NCBI RefSeq assembly: GCF_013371085.1
Contig: NZ_JABWCV010000004.1
Coordinates: 62,001 to 126,000, forward strand
DNA: 64,000 bases
Reading direction: 5' to 3'
Source: Vreelandella maris
GTDB lineage: Bacteria > Pseudomonadota > Gammaproteobacteria > Pseudomonadales > Halomonadaceae
Positions 29,808-40,504 of the stretch are shown in pieces. Every line of letters begins with the position of its first letter. Positions within the stretch are counted from its first letter, which is position 1. Under the pieces are notes generated by a model that saw nothing but the letters and a program-made list of their open reading frames with translations, did no database searches and was not told the DNA's origin. Position numbers and translations under genes: made by a program.

Positions 29808-30311
29808 ATGATGCGTAGACTAACAGCGGTGGTATGCCTGTTGGGCGCGATGATTTTGCCCGCTCATGCTGCAGAGGTCGCAGTGTTGGATTGGCGCGCG
29901 GCGCTGATGAATACTCAATCAGCACAGGCGTCAATGAGCACCCTGGAAGGGCAGATTGGCAATCAACAGCGGGAAGCGCAGAACCTGGGTAATGAGCTTC
30001 AGCAGCTTCAGCAGCGTCTTCAGAACGAAGGCGAAACCATGGCACAGTCCCAGCGTGAGTCGCTGATTAGCGAGCTACAGCAAAAGGGCAGCCGCTTTGA
30101 ACAGCTGCGTCAGGAAGTCATGCAGGCCCAGCAACGCTCTGAACAGCAGTTTTTAGAAGGTGCTGAACCGAAGTTGGAGGAGGCGGTTGCGCAGGTACTT
30201 GAGCGCCACGGTATTGATGTGCTGGTCGAGCCCCAGGGCGTTCTGCACTCAGGGGTTGACCTGCCAAACGTGACCGATGAAGTCACTCAGATTTTTGATA
30301 CCTTGAACTAA
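29808..30311 (+). CDS. skp: OmpH/Skp family periplasmic chaperone
   Basis: Skp escorts unfolded outer-membrane proteins to BAM. The 167-residue protein has a cleavable signal peptide (1-21, ending AHA) and then a short beta segment (EVAVLDWRAALMNT). A long Gln/Glu-rich coiled coil follows (about 40-120) that forms the tentacles, with a C-terminal strand (IDVLVEPQGVLHS). AAGGAGA precedes the ATG. The location between bamA and lpxD is the standard one. Confidence 0.93.
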   Translation: MMRRLTAVVCLLGAMILPAHAAEVAVLDWRAALMNTQSAQASMSTLEGQIGNQQREAQNLGNELQQLQQRLQNEGETMAQSQRESLISELQQKGSRFEQLRQEVMQAQQRSEQQFLEGAEPKLEEAVAQVLERHGIDVLVEPQGVLHSGVDLPNVTDEVTQIFDTLN

Positions 30312-30324
30312 TTTTAAACGATAA

Positions 30325-30347
30325 TTGGTGTGGCCTAGCCACACCAA
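30325..30347. other. Perfect hairpin between skp and lpxD
   Basis: A 10-bp perfect stem (30325-30334 with 30338-30347) closes a 3-nt loop, with no T run after it. It is likely an mRNA stability or partial attenuation element within the operon. Confidence 0.7.
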
Positions 30348-30364
30348 CGCTTCCCTGGGTTCTC

Positions 30365-31399
30365 ATGACGCACGCTTCTCATCACCTTACCCTCGCAGAC
30401 ATTGCGCACCAATTGGGCATCGCCGTCAGCGGTAATGCTCAGCAGCCGATACGTGGCTTGGCGACGCTAAAAGAGGCCCAGCCGGACCAAGTGGCCTTTC
30501 TAGCCAATCGCGCTTATTTGAAAGATTTGGCGACGACTAAAGCAGCGGCGGTGCTTCTGCACCCTGAGCATGGCAAGCACTGCCCTGTACCGCGCCTTGA
30601 GATTGATAACCCTTATTTAGGCTACGCCAAACTATCGCAGCTGTTTGATCCCTTACCCGCTCGCGACATTATGGGAATACATCCCACGGCAGTAGTGGCG
30701 GAAGATGCTCAGCTAGGTGCCGATGTCTCCATTCAAGCCCATGCTGTGATTGAAGCAGGTGTGGTACTGGGTGATCGCGTGGTGATCGGGGCTGGCAGCG
30801 TGGTCGGCGCCGACAGCATCATTGGCGAGGGAACGCGGTTACATGCCAACGTCACCCTCTGTCATGGTGTAGTGATTGGCAAGCGGGGAATCTTGCAAAG
30901 CGGCTGTGTGATCGGCGGTGATGGGTTCGGTTTTGCCCACGACGGCGCAGGCTGGCATAAGATTGCCCAGCTGGGCGGGGTCGTGCTGGGTGATGACGTT
31001 GAAGTAGGAAGTTGTTCCAGCATTGATCGCGGCGCCCTGGGTGATACGGTGATTGGCGATGACGTCAAAATCGATAGCCAGGTACAAATTGCTCATAACG
31101 TGATCATTGGCGACCACAGTGCTCTAGCGGGCTGTGTAGGTATTGCGGGCTCTACCAAGGTCGGTAAGCACTGTATGCTCGGGGGTGGCGTCGGTTTGTC
31201 GGGCCATCTGACTATCTGCGATGGGGTGCAGGTGACCGGAATGAGTTTGGTCACGAATTCAATCCATGAGCCAGGGGTTTACTCTTCCGGTACCGGCGCC
31301 ATGGCCAATACCCAGTGGCGAAAAAATGCAGTGCGTTTTAAACAGCTTGATGACATTGCTAAACGCCTAGCGAGGCTGGAAAAAAAGCAGCGTGATTAG
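30365..31399 (+). CDS. lpxD: UDP-3-O-(3-hydroxyacyl)glucosamine N-acyltransferase
   Basis: LpxD adds the second hydroxyacyl chain in lipid A synthesis, from hydroxyacyl-ACP. The N-terminal uridine-binding domain (about 1-105) is followed by left-handed beta-helix hexapeptides (about 105-300). The catalytic His lies in the stretch QIAHNVIIGDH near 240. The C-terminal helix is basic. Length 344 is normal. It precedes fabZ and lpxA as in other gammaproteobacteria. Confidence 0.97.
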   Translation: MTHASHHLTLADIAHQLGIAVSGNAQQPIRGLATLKEAQPDQVAFLANRAYLKDLATTKAAAVLLHPEHGKHCPVPRLEIDNPYLGYAKLSQLFDPLPARDIMGIHPTAVVAEDAQLGADVSIQAHAVIEAGVVLGDRVVIGAGSVVGADSIIGEGTRLHANVTLCHGVVIGKRGILQSGCVIGGDGFGFAHDGAGWHKIAQLGGVVLGDDVEVGSCSSIDRGALGDTVIGDDVKIDSQVQIAHNVIIGDHSALAGCVGIAGSTKVGKHCMLGGGVGLSGHLTICDGVQVTGMSLVTNSIHEPGVYSSGTGAMANTQWRKNAVRFKQLDDIAKRLARLEKKQRD

Positions 31400-31442
31400 T
31401 CTATGTGGTGAGTCGTCGCTGAATGATTTATCCGCTGCTGGC

Positions 31443-31470
31443 TTGAGACTGGTTAGCGGCGGGGTATAAT
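31443..31470 (+). promoter_or_regulatory. Promoter upstream of fabZ
   Basis: TTGAGA (31443-31448), a 16-bp spacer and a perfect TATAAT (31465-31470) form a good sigma-70 promoter in the 159-bp lpxD-fabZ gap. The fabZ-lpxA-lpxB-rnhB genes can thus be expressed separately from bamA-lpxD. Confidence 0.7.
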
Positions 31471-31558
31471 CCTCAGCCTTTTAACCAGCAGGCGTGCTGG
31501 TGTTTGCCTGACTCTCTTCACGAGTTCCAGGTTTTTTGTAATTTTAGAGGTCGCTACG

Positions 31559-32002
31559 ATGGTTATGGATATTAATGAAATTCGCGAGTACTTGCCCCAC
31601 CGTTACCCCTTTTTGTTGGTGGATCGAGTAACGCAATTAACCACCGGCGAATCCATCGTTGCGTACAAAAACGTCAGCATTAATGAGCCGTTCTTCAATG
31701 GCCATTTCCCCCATCACCCGATTATGCCCGGTGTATTAGTGCTCGAAGCCCTTGCTCAGGTATGTGGCATTCTCGGTTTTAAAACGGTCAATAAACTGCC
31801 TGCTGATGGTTACGTTTATTATCTGGTAGGCAGTGATAACGTGCGCTTTAAGCGCCCGGTCATGCCGGGCGACAAACTCACGTTAGAAGCCGATGTGATC
31901 AAAGGCAAGCGGGGTATCTGGAAATTTGCATGCCGTGCCACGGTGGATGGCGAACTGGCCTGCGAAGCAGAAATTATTTGTGCCGAGAGGAAGGTGGCTT
32001 GA
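31559..32002 (+). CDS. fabZ: 3-hydroxyacyl-[acyl-carrier-protein] dehydratase FabZ
   Basis: FabZ dehydrates 3-hydroxyacyl-ACP in fatty-acid elongation, competing with LpxA/LpxD for the same pool. The hot-dog fold catalytic residues are His49 in [12 protein letters not shown] and Glu63 in LEALAQ. The protein has 147 residues and starts near [21 protein letters not shown] precedes the ATG at 31559; an ATG two codons later is possible. Its stop overlaps the lpxA start. Confidence 0.97.
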   Translation: MVMDINEIREYLPHRYPFLLVDRVTQLTTGESIVAYKNVSINEPFFNGHFPHHPIMPGVLVLEALAQVCGILGFKTVNKLPADGYVYYLVGSDNVRFKRPVMPGDKLTLEADVIKGKRGIWKFACRATVDGELACEAEIICAERKVA

Positions 32003-32766
32003 TACATCCTACTGCACTGGTCGACCCGACGGCGCGTCTTGCTGACGATGTTGAGGTAGGCCCATTTAGCATCATCGGGCCAGACGTCACTATCGGCGCT
32101 GGTTCTGTGATTGGCCCGCATGTGGTGGTGAAAGGCCCCACCACGTTAGGCGAGCGAACGCGTATTTTTCAGTTCGCCTCGGTAGGCGAAGACTGCCAGG
32201 ACAAAAAATACGCAGGCGAGCCGACGCGGTTAGTCATGGGCGATGATAATGTAATTCGTGAAGGCGCCACGATCCATCGTGGTACCGTTCAGGATCGCAG
32301 CGAAACTACTATTGGTTCGCGCAATTTGTTGATGGCCTACGTGCATGTCGGGCATGACTGCGTGATCGGTAACGACTGCATTTTAGCCAATCAGGTCACC
32401 TTGGCGGGGCATGTCACCGTTGGCGATCATGTCATTTTGGGTGGTTTGGCGGCAGTGCACCAGTTCTGTCACTTTGGCGATCACGCCATGGCCGGTGGTG
32501 GTTCGATCATCACCAAAGACACGCCTGCCTATATCATGATCAATGGCAACCCTGCCGAAGCGCGTGGCCTCAATCTGGTGGGCTTAAAGCGACGTGGCTT
32601 CAGCCGCGAAGCGATTAACGCCTTAACCGCCGCCTATAAGATAGTCTATCGCCAAGGGCTGACCACAGAACAGGCGCTCGTTGAAATGCGCAGCCGCTTT
32701 GAACTGCCTGAAGTCGAGCATTTTGCCGCCTCTATTGAGCGTTCGACCCGCGGCATTACCCGCTAA
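31999..32766 (+). CDS. lpxA: UDP-N-acetylglucosamine acyltransferase
   Basis: LpxA is the first enzyme of lipid A synthesis. From the TTG at 31999 ([14 protein letters not shown]) it has 255 residues. Beta-helix hexapeptides, the catalytic His in [11 protein letters not shown] near 120, and [13 protein letters not shown] and [12 protein letters not shown] in the C-terminal helical part are all present. The TTG overlaps the fabZ stop (TTGA) and follows a good GAGGAAGG. No ATG or GTG in frame gives the conserved N-terminus, so the rare start is well supported. Confidence 0.94.
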   Translation: MIHPTALVDPTARLADDVEVGPFSIIGPDVTIGAGSVIGPHVVVKGPTTLGERTRIFQFASVGEDCQDKKYAGEPTRLVMGDDNVIREGATIHRGTVQDRSETTIGSRNLLMAYVHVGHDCVIGNDCILANQVTLAGHVTVGDHVILGGLAAVHQFCHFGDHAMAGGGSIITKDTPAYIMINGNPAEARGLNLVGLKRRGFSREAINALTAAYKIVYRQGLTTEQALVEMRSRFELPEVEHFAASIERSTRGITR

Positions 32767-32783
32767 CTCATGCTAAACCGCTT

Positions 32784-33956
32784 ATGACCCTGCAACGTGT
32801 TTACCTCGTGGCCGGGGAGCTTTCCGGCGATATTCTTGGCGCTGGGCTGATACGTGAGCTCAAAGCGCGCCACCCCGGCGTTGAGTTTCGTGGTATCGGC
32901 GGCCCCCGCATGCAGGCCGAAGGCATGACGAGCCGCTTCCCCCTCGAAACGTTGGCGGTAATGGGGCTGGTGGAAGTGCTCAAGCATCTCCCAGAACTGA
33001 TCCGTGTGCGTCGTACCCTGAAAGCCGAAGCCTTGGTCTGGCAGCCGGACATTATGCTCGGCATTGATGCACCTGACTTCAATTTAGGCCTAGAGCGCCA
33101 GCTTCGTGAAGCGGGCATTACGACCGCCCACTACGTGAGCCCTTCCGTATGGGCGTGGCGACAGGGGCGGGTAAAAGGTATTGCCAAGTCGGTAGACGGC
33201 ATGCTGACACTGCTGCCTTTTGAAGCCGTCTTCTATCGCGAACACCGTGTCCCCGTCGCCTTTGTGGGTCACCCTCTGGCCGACGAAATGCCGCTGGAAA
33301 ATGACCGTGTTGCCACCCGCCAAGCGCTGGAGCTGGCGCCTGATAGCCAGGTGTTGGCGCTGTTGCCAGGCTCTCGGGCCAATGAAATTCGGTTTTTGGG
33401 CGATACCTTTCTTGCCGCCGCCGAACTGCTCTGCCAGCGCCACCCAGCGCTGCGCGTGGTGGTTCCTGCCGCGACGGTGGATCGTCATCGTGAAATTAGC
33501 GAATTGTTGACGCACTACCCATTGCTGGCTCAGCGCGTCACGCTGCTCAATGGACAAGCCCGTGAAGCGATGGTAGCCAGCGATATCGTGCTGCTGGCCT
33601 CGGGTACCGCCGCGTTGGAAGCCATGTTGTGCCATCGCAGCATGCTGGTGGCCTACAAGATGGCACCAATGACGCATTGGCTAGCCAAGCGAATGGTGAA
33701 AACTCAGTGGGTGTCGCTGCCCAATCTGATCGCTCAGGAGACGCTGGTGCCGGAACTGATTCAAGAGGCCGCCTCACCCGATGCGATTGCCGACCAGCTC
33801 AGTGCCATGCTGTCAGATGAGGCAAGCCGCCATGCGTTGGAAGCACGTTTTGCCGAGATGCACGCTACGCTACAGCGCAACGCCAGTCGGCGCGCCGCCG
33901 AGGCGATCAGCCAGCTAGTAGCAGGTCAGCCACTGGAGACTGTTGATGGCCATTGA
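32784..33956 (+). CDS. lpxB: Lipid-A-disaccharide synthase
   Basis: LpxB joins UDP-diacylglucosamine and lipid X to form the lipid A disaccharide at the inner membrane. The GT19 features are present in 390 residues: [15 protein letters not shown] at 9-23, the [14 protein letters not shown] segment near 35, and [14 protein letters not shown] near 118, plus [10 protein letters not shown] near 195. It overlaps rnhB by 11 bp. Confidence 0.96.
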   Translation: MTLQRVYLVAGELSGDILGAGLIRELKARHPGVEFRGIGGPRMQAEGMTSRFPLETLAVMGLVEVLKHLPELIRVRRTLKAEALVWQPDIMLGIDAPDFNLGLERQLREAGITTAHYVSPSVWAWRQGRVKGIAKSVDGMLTLLPFEAVFYREHRVPVAFVGHPLADEMPLENDRVATRQALELAPDSQVLALLPGSRANEIRFLGDTFLAAAELLCQRHPALRVVVPAATVDRHREISELLTHYPLLAQRVTLLNGQAREAMVASDIVLLASGTAALEAMLCHRSMLVAYKMAPMTHWLAKRMVKTQWVSLPNLIAQETLVPELIQEAASPDAIADQLSAMLSDEASRHALEARFAEMHATLQRNASRRAAEAISQLVAGQPLETVDGH

Positions 33957-34578
33957 GCATTGGTTAATTGAGCACAAGGATTTTCAACCGCTAGAAATTA
34001 CCTACAGTGGTGAGCGTCTGGCAGGAGTGGATGAGGTAGGACGTGGGCCGCTGATCGGCAGCGTGGTAGCCGCCGCGGTAATTCTCGACCCCGCTCAGCC
34101 GATTGACGGTCTTACCGATTCTAAAAAGCTTACTGCCAGTAGGCGTGAAGCGCTGGATAGCCAAATTCGCGAGCGGGCATTCGCCTTTGCCGTGGCAGAA
34201 GCCAGCGCTGCCGAAGTGGATGAGCTGAATATTTACCACGCCACCCACTTGGCCATGCGTCGAGCCATTGATGCACTGGCTCCGGCGGCGGAATATCTAC
34301 TTGTGGATGGCAATAAATTACCTGGGCATCTGCTGCCCGGGCAGGCCGTGGTGAAAGGCGATGCGCGCCACGCGGCCATCGCCGCCGCATCGATTTTGGC
34401 CAAGGTTGCCCGGGATGCCCAAATGGTCGCCTTGGATGAGTGCTATCCTGAGTATGGTTTTGCGCGCCATAAAGGCTACCCGACCAAAGAGCACCTGACG
34501 GCGCTAGCGGCTCACGGGCCACTTGCCGAACATCGCCGTAGCTTTGCGCCAGTGCAGCGCCAGTTGGCGCTGCTTTAA
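33946..34578 (+). CDS. rnhB: Ribonuclease HII
   Basis: RNase HII cuts RNA in RNA-DNA hybrids and single embedded ribonucleotides. The catalytic residues are Asp29-Glu30 in [13 protein letters not shown] and Asp121 in LVDGNKLPG. The 210-residue protein is normal, with about 20 extra N-terminal residues. The ATG at 33946 lies inside the lpxB end behind CTGGAGA; the preceding TTG codon is a weaker choice. Confidence 0.96.
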   Translation: MAIEHWLIEHKDFQPLEITYSGERLAGVDEVGRGPLIGSVVAAAVILDPAQPIDGLTDSKKLTASRREALDSQIRERAFAFAVAEASAAEVDELNIYHATHLAMRRAIDALAPAAEYLLVDGNKLPGHLLPGQAVVKGDARHAAIAAASILAKVARDAQMVALDECYPEYGFARHKGYPTKEHLTALAAHGPLAEHRRSFAPVQRQLALL

Positions 34579-34616
34579 CGTATTTCTTCTTCATCTAGCG
34601 TTTTTCTGAGAGTCTC

Positions 34617-37600
34617 ATGACGGTCCCGTTCGTTCATTTACGTTTGCACAGTGAATACTCACTGGTCGACGGCCTGGTTAAGCTCAAATCGCTGGTCAGC
34701 ACGACTGCTGAACGGGCGATGCCAGCGCTGGCCTTGACTGATGAGACCAACCTGTTTGGTCTGGTCAAGTTTTACAAAGCCGCCCAGGGGGCGGGGTTGA
34801 AACCGATCATTGGCAGCGACTTATGGCTGCAGAACCCTCATGACGAGTCTCACCCTTATCGGCTAACGCTGCTGGCCATGAATGAGGTTGGTTATCGCAA
34901 CCTGACCGAGCTGATCTCGAAGGGCTGGACGCATGGCCAGCGCCAGGGCCGCGCCATTCTCGATAAACAGTGGGTGCTGGAACAGAGCGAAGGATTGATT
35001 GCGCTGTCTGGTGCGCGAGAGGGCGAGATTGGTCGCCATCTGCTCTCTGACCACGAACGAGAAGCGCGACAATTGCTTGAAGAGTGGCAGGTCGCGTTTC
35101 CTGATCGCTTTTACCTAGAGCTGGTGCGCACCGGGCGCCCGCTGGAAGAGGCTTGTGTTCACGCCAGCGTCAAGCTAGCGATTGAAACCGGCACGCCGGT
35201 GGTGGCGACCAACGACGTACGCTTTTTAGAGCGCGAAGATTTTTGGGCCCACGAAACCCGCGTTGCCATTGGTGAAGGCAAGGCACTTGACGATCCACGT
35301 CGCGAGCGTCGCTACACCGAAGAGCAGTACCTAAAAAGCCCCGACGAGATGGCGGCACTGTTTGCCGACATCCCCGAAGCGCTGGAAAACAGCGTGATGA
35401 TTGCCGAGCGCTGTAGCGTGGACGTGCGTCTGGGCGAGATTTTCCTACCCGAATTCGGAATTCCTGAGGGTATGACCCAGGATGAGTTCTTCCGCAAGGT
35501 CTCTCACGATGGCCTGACGGATCGACTCGATTTTCTCTTCCCTGCTGAACGCTATCCCCGCGACAGCGATGAATACAAGGCGATCGACCAGCGCTACCGC
35601 GATCGGCTGGAGTTTGAGCTTAACGTTATTATCCAGATGGGCTTTCCTGGCTACTTCTTGATCGTAATGGACTTTATCCAGTGGGCAAAAGATAACAGCG
35701 TTCCTGTAGGCCCTGGACGCGGCTCAGGTGCTGGCTCGCTGGTGGCTTATGCGCAAAAGATCACCGACCTGGACCCGATCGGCTATGACCTTCTCTTCGA
35801 GCGCTTCCTGAACCCGGAACGTGTCTCCATGCCCGACTTTGACGTCGATTTCTGTATGGAGAAACGCGATAAGGTAATTGAGTACGTGGCCGAGCGTTAC
35901 GGACGCAATGCGGTTTCTCAGATTGTCACCTTTGGCACCATGGCCGCCAAGGCCGTGGTGCGAGACGTTGCACGCGCTCAGGGGCGGCCCTACTCGCTGG
36001 GGGATAAGCTCTCCAAGCTGATCCCCTTTGAAGTGGGCATGACCCTGGCCAAGGCCATTGAGCAGGAACCGGCACTCAAAGAGTTTATCGGCAACGACGA
36101 AGAGGCCGAAGAGATTTGGGAGATGGCCCTTAAGCTGGAGGGCACCACGCGGGGCACAGGTAAGCACGCAGGCGGTGTGGTCATTGCGCCGACCAAACTG
36201 ACGGACTTCTCGCCGCTGTTATGCGACGAGGACGGTTCAGGCTTGGTGGTGCAATTCGATAAAAACGATATCGAAGAGGCGGGGCTGGTTAAGTTTGACT
36301 TCCTGGGTCTACGCACGCTGACGATTATCGACTGGGCGCTGGAGATGGTCGATAAGGTGCGCAGCGTTAATGGCCAGGGGCCGCTCAATATCGAGAGCAT
36401 CCCGCTGGACGACGCGCCGACCTTTGAGATGCTCAAACGCGCTGAAACCACCGCGGTGTTTCAGCTCGAATCCCGTGGCATGAAAGAGCTAATCAAGCGC
36501 CTGCTGCCTGACTCACTAGACGATATGATCGCCCTGGTGGCGCTGTTCCGCCCCGGCCCGCTGCAGTCGGGCATGGTGGATGACTTTATCAACCGTAAGC
36601 ACGGCCGGGCCGAAGTCTCTTATCCACACCCGGATTACCAGCACGAGCTGTTGAAACCAGTGTTGGCACCTACCTATGGCATCATTCTCTACCAAGAGCA
36701 GGTCATGCAGATCGCTCAGGTCATGGCGGGCTACAGCCTTGGCCAGGCCGATATGCTGCGCCGTGCCATGGGTAAGAAAAAGCCCGAAGAGATGGCCAAG
36801 CAGCGCGATGGCTTTATGGATGGCTGCGCCGCCAACGGTATCGATAAAGATCTTGCCGGTAACATCTTTGACCTGGTTGAAAAATTCGCCGGTTACGGCT
36901 TTAACAAGTCGCACTCGGCCGCCTACGCCTTGGTTTCCTACCAAACGGCGTGGCTGAAAGCCCACTATCCGGGGCCATTTATGGCCGCCGTAATGTCCAC
37001 CGAAATGGACAACCTGGATAAGGTGGTGCCGCTGATTGAGGAGTGCCGCAACCTCAAGCTCACCGTGACGCCGCCGGATGTTAACGTGGGCGGTTACAAG
37101 TTTACCGTCGATACCGATGCCCGAGTGGTTTACGGTCTGGGCGCGATTCGTGGCGTGGGCGAAGGACCGATTGGCGCCATTGTCGAAGCCCGTGAGGCAG
37201 ATGGTCCGTTTAAAGATATCTTCGACTTCTGTCGTCGCATGGACCCTAAACGGATGAATAAGCGCACCCTGGAAGCACTGATTCGCTCCGGCGCGCTGGA
37301 TACCATCGGTCCCAATCGCGCGGTGCTATTCGCTGCCATGGAAGATGCGCTGAAAGCCGCCGCCCAGAACCATACCAATCAAAACCTGGGTATGCTGGAT
37401 ATGTTCGGTGACGCCTTCGTTGAAGCTGACGACAGCGATAGCAACGTTTACGCCGAATATATCAACGCCCGAGAGTGGACTGATCGCGAGCGCCTCTCTG
37501 GGGAGAAAGACACCCTGGGGCTTTACCTAACGGGTCACCCGATCGACGAGTACGAGCGGGAATTAAAGCGCTTTGTGTCTACCCGGATCAGTGATTTAAA

Positions 37601-38123
37601 GCCTTCCCGCGATCCCCAGCGTGTCGCCGGTCTGGTGGTCGGCGTGCGCACCATGAAATCCAAGCGCGGCGACACCATGGCGTTTATTACCCTTGACGAC
37701 CGCACCGGGCGTATTGAAGCCTCGCTGTTTGGGGAGCTTTTTGAGCAGTTACGCGGTCAGATTGAGGCCGATCAAGTGTTGATCGTTGAGGGCGAGGTTT
37801 CCAGCGATGAGTTCTCCGGCGGTCTGCGCCTGCGTGGTAAAGACGTGACACCCATGGTGACGGCGCGCATTCGCTACGGCCAAGCCGTGGAGCTGGCACT
37901 GGACGCGGGGCAGATCAATGGTCGCTTAATTGAAACCCTGCGCGATAGTCTGACGCCTTATCGTGATGAAGCTGGTCTTCCAGTACGGCTGCAGTATCGC
38001 CACCCGGCAGCGGTCGCTTGGCTGGAACTTGCCGATGAGTGGAAAGTCGCGCCGAGCGACGATTTACTGCTGGCGCTGCGGGATGTACAGGGCCAAGCGG
38101 GTGTACAGCTACGCTATCGCTAA
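34617..38123 (+). CDS. dnaE: DNA polymerase III subunit alpha
   Basis: This is the replicative polymerase catalytic subunit. It has 1168 residues (E. coli 1160). The PHP domain begins with FVHLRLHSEYSLVDG. The palm carries the catalytic aspartates in MPDFDVDFCMEKR near 405 and GPGRGSGAGSLVAYA near 364. The beta-binding and OB-fold regions are in the last 250 residues. It follows rnhB by 38 bp and precedes accA, the usual order. Confidence 0.98.
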   Translation: MTVPFVHLRLHSEYSLVDGLVKLKSLVSTTAERAMPALALTDETNLFGLVKFYKAAQGAGLKPIIGSDLWLQNPHDESHPYRLTLLAMNEVGYRNLTELISKGWTHGQRQGRAILDKQWVLEQSEGLIALSGAREGEIGRHLLSDHEREARQLLEEWQVAFPDRFYLELVRTGRPLEEACVHASVKLAIETGTPVVATNDVRFLEREDFWAHETRVAIGEGKALDDPRRERRYTEEQYLKSPDEMAALFADIPEALENSVMIAERCSVDVRLGEIFLPEFGIPEGMTQDEFFRKVSHDGLTDRLDFLFPAERYPRDSDEYKAIDQRYRDRLEFELNVIIQMGFPGYFLIVMDFIQWAKDNSVPVGPGRGSGAGSLVAYAQKITDLDPIGYDLLFERFLNPERVSMPDFDVDFCMEKRDKVIEYVAERYGRNAVSQIVTFGTMAAKAVVRDVARAQGRPYSLGDKLSKLIPFEVGMTLAKAIEQEPALKEFIGNDEEAEEIWEMALKLEGTTRGTGKHAGGVVIAPTKLTDFSPLLCDEDGSGLVVQFDKNDIEEAGLVKFDFLGLRTLTIIDWALEMVDKVRSVNGQGPLNIESIPLDDAPTFEMLKRAETTAVFQLESRGMKELIKRLLPDSLDDMIALVALFRPGPLQSGMVDDFINRKHGRAEVSYPHPDYQHELLKPVLAPTYGIILYQEQVMQIAQVMAGYSLGQADMLRRAMGKKKPEEMAKQRDGFMDGCAANGIDKDLAGNIFDLVEKFAGYGFNKSHSAAYALVSYQTAWLKAHYPGPFMAAVMSTEMDNLDKVVPLIEECRNLKLTVTPPDVNVGGYKFTVDTDARVVYGLGAIRGVGEGPIGAIVEAREADGPFKDIFDFCRRMDPKRMNKRTLEALIRSGALDTIGPNRAVLFAAMEDALKAAAQNHTNQNLGMLDMFGDAFVEADDSDSNVYAEYINAREWTDRERLSGEKDTLGLYLTGHPIDEYERELKRFVSTRISDLKPSRDPQRVAGLVVGVRTMKSKRGDTMAFITLDDRTGRIEASLFGELFEQLRGQIEADQVLIVEGEVSSDEFSGGLRLRGKDVTPMVTARIRYGQAVELALDAGQINGRLIETLRDSLTPYRDEAGLPVRLQYRHPAAVAWLELADEWKVAPSDDLLLALRDVQGQAGVQLRYR

Positions 38124-38144
38124 GTTAAAGAGCGGGTGCCCAGC

Positions 38145-38172
38145 TTGCGTGGCAGGGTGAGGGTGCGATAAT
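38145..38172 (+). promoter_or_regulatory. accA promoter
   Basis: TTGCGT (38145-38150), a 16-bp spacer and GATAAT (38167-38172) preceded by TGC (extended -10) lie about 55 bp upstream of accA. Confidence 0.6.
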
Positions 38173-38226
38173 GCGCTTTATTACATTCTTGTTTTTGAAC
38201 AGGCTTCTTTTTTACAGGCAGCGCCG

Positions 38227-39183
38227 ATGAATCCTAATTATCTCGATTTTGAACAGCCGATTGCCGAACTACAGGCAAAAATTGAAGAGCTGCGTCTAGT
38301 CAGTTCCGATAGCCAAGTGAACCTTTCCGACGAGATCTCTCGGCTGGAAGAGAAAAGCCGTAAGCTGACGGAATCGATCTTCAAGGATTTGACTCCCTGG
38401 CAGGTTTCGCAACTATCTCGTCACCCCCAGCGCCCTTATACGCTGGACTATCTCGAACATATCTTCACCGACTTTGACGAGCTGCACGGTGATCGCAACT
38501 TCGCCGATGATGCCGCGCTGGTGGGTGGCATTGCGCGGTTGAATGATGCACCAGTGATGGTGATTGGTCATCAAAAAGGTCGCGATGTAAAAGAGAAAGT
38601 GCGCCGCAACTTTGGTATGCCGCGCCCAGAAGGATACCGCAAAGCGTGCCGTCTGATGGAAATGGCCGAGCGCTTCAAAATGCCGATTCTGACCTTTATC
38701 GATACCCCCGGCGCCTATCCCGGCATCGACGCCGAAGAGCGCGGCCAGTCCGAGGCTATTGCCTACAATCTGGCCGTTATGTCGCGGTTGAAAACGCCGA
38801 TTATCTCCACGGTGGTGGGCGAGGGCGGCTCCGGCGGCGCGCTGGCCATTGGCGTTTGCGATGAACTGCAAATGCTGCAGTACTCTACCTACTCGGTGAT
38901 CTCGCCAGAAGGCTGCGCCTCGATTCTATGGAAAAGTGCCACCAAGGCTTCTGACGCTGCCCAGGCCATGGGAATCACAGCCGAGCGCCTAAAAGAGCTG
39001 GGCTTTGTCGATTCGTTGATCAAAGAGCCGCTCGGTGGGTCTCACCGTCATCCGCTTACCACTGCCGAGCGCGTCAAAGAGGCGCTCACGGCGAGTCTGG
39101 AGCGTTTGCAGGCAATGGATACGGACGCGCTACTAGAGCGCCGCTATAAGCGCTTGATGAGCTATGGCGCCTCAGCCGCTTAA
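38227..39183 (+). CDS. accA: Acetyl-CoA carboxylase carboxyltransferase subunit alpha
   Basis: AccA and AccD transfer carboxyl from biotin to acetyl-CoA, forming malonyl-CoA. The 318-residue protein starts [19 protein letters not shown] and has [20 protein letters not shown] near 56. The crotonase-like carboxyltransferase core follows, with [20 protein letters not shown] near 157 and [13 protein letters not shown] near 198. accD is not in this window. The tilS start lies within its last 20 bp. Confidence 0.98.
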   Translation: MNPNYLDFEQPIAELQAKIEELRLVSSDSQVNLSDEISRLEEKSRKLTESIFKDLTPWQVSQLSRHPQRPYTLDYLEHIFTDFDELHGDRNFADDAALVGGIARLNDAPVMVIGHQKGRDVKEKVRRNFGMPRPEGYRKACRLMEMAERFKMPILTFIDTPGAYPGIDAEERGQSEAIAYNLAVMSRLKTPIISTVVGEGGSGGALAIGVCDELQMLQYSTYSVISPEGCASILWKSATKASDAAQAMGITAERLKELGFVDSLIKEPLGGSHRHPLTTAERVKEALTASLERLQAMDTDALLERRYKRLMSYGASAA

Positions 39184-40504
39184 TACGCTTGAAGGCCTGC
39201 TCAACGACGCCCTGGCGGAAACCCCGCCGGGGCGCTCTATTTGGGTGGCACTCTCAGGCGGTTTGGACTCCTGTTTGCTGCTCGCGTTAGCCGCACAGGT
39301 CTGTGAGCAAGCAGAACGCCCCCTGCGAGCCATTCATGTCAATCATGGCCTGCAAGCGGCAGCATCGACATTTGAAGCCCACTGTCGGGCGCTTTGTGAG
39401 TGTGCCAACGTTCCCCTCACAGTCGCCGAGGTGGTAGTGGATACGCAAGGCGAGGGTATTGAAGGAGCGGCGCGCAATGCCCGTTATGAGGCTTTCTTCG
39501 CCACTCTTCCCGCCGGTGACACGCTTTGGCTCGCCCAGCATCAGGACGATCAGGCGGAAACCTTCCTGCTTGCTGCCCTGCGCGGCAGTGGCGTACGCGG
39601 CCTGGCGGGTATGCCTTATCGGCGTGATGCCCACGCTATTACGCTGCTGCGCCCGTGGCTTACGGTAGGGCGGGCCGCGCTTGAGAAAGCCGCGCAGTCA
39701 CTTGATCTCTGCTGGTGCGAAGACCCTACCAACAGGGATATCAGCCTTGATCGCAACCGCCTGCGCCACCGGGTGCTGCCGACGCTTCGCGAACGTTGGC
39801 CAGCGGCAGATGAGGCCTTGGCGAGTAGCGCCCAACATGCCAGCGAAGCCGACACCTTGCTGAGTGAGTATGCCCAGCAAGAGCTGCAAGCGTTACTTAC
39901 CATTGATGACCAATGCGTCGATAATCAATACTTGGACGCCGCAGCGCTAAGCGCGCGTTCGCGCCCCCGTCAGCGGCTTTTGGTGCGTACGCTTTGCCAG
40001 CAGCAAGGGTTGCCGACGCCGCCGCAAAAGCGCCTAGAGAGCCTGCTGGATCAATTAACAGCGAAGGTGGATGCCCAGGTATGCGTCGAGTGGCAGGGCG
40101 CTCAGGCGCGCCTGTGGCGTCAACGGCTCTATCTGATGGCGCCTCTTGAGCCGCTACCGGCGTGGGAGGTTAGTTGGGATGGTGAAACGCCCCTGGAAAC
40201 ACCCATCGGGCCGCTGGGCTGGCAAGTATCTTCGTTACCAACGCCATCCCAAGCGTCGTCTCAACTGCTCAGGGTCACTTGGCGACAGGGAGGCGAGGTC
40301 ATTCAACTGCCAACGCGGGGTAGGCGCGATGTAAAGCGACTTCTTCAGGAGGCAGAGGTACCGCCCTGGGAGCGCGGACGGCTGGTGGTGATCATGCAGG
40401 CATCAGCGTGTATCGGAGTGATTGCTCCCCCTGGCAAGCTGCTATGGCAAGCCGAGGGGGCGCGCTTCATCCGTCAGACTTTCCCTGCTGTATCAAAAGC
40501 TTGA
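39164..40504 (+). CDS. tilS: tRNA(Ile)-lysidine synthase
   Basis: TilS converts C34 of the AUA-reading tRNA-Ile to lysidine, using ATP and lysine. The PP-loop SGGLDS is at 31-36; [10 protein letters not shown] and the second-substrate region [13 protein letters not shown] follow. The C-terminal TilS domains carry [20 protein letters not shown]. The 446 residues are normal. The start overlaps accA, and the last 38 bp overlap the 3' end of ppx on the other strand. Confidence 0.95.
   Translation: MAPQPLNTLEGLLNDALAETPPGRSIWVALSGGLDSCLLLALAAQVCEQAERPLRAIHVNHGLQAAASTFEAHCRALCECANVPLTVAEVVVDTQGEGIEGAARNARYEAFFATLPAGDTLWLAQHQDDQAETFLLAALRGSGVRGLAGMPYRRDAHAITLLRPWLTVGRAALEKAAQSLDLCWCEDPTNRDISLDRNRLRHRVLPTLRERWPAADEALASSAQHASEADTLLSEYAQQELQALLTIDDQCVDNQYLDAAALSARSRPRQRLLVRTLCQQQGLPTPPQKRLESLLDQLTAKVDAQVCVEWQGAQARLWRQRLYLMAPLEPLPAWEVSWDGETPLETPIGPLGWQVSSLPTPSQASSQLLRVTWRQGGEVIQLPTRGRRDVKRLLQEAEVPPWERGRLVVIMQASACIGVIAPPGKLLWQAEGARFIRQTFPAVSKA

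Noticed and set aside
33090-33677. 195-codon frame opposite lpxB
   Set aside because: Shadow frame; rich in His/Gln from reverse-complemented lpxB codons.
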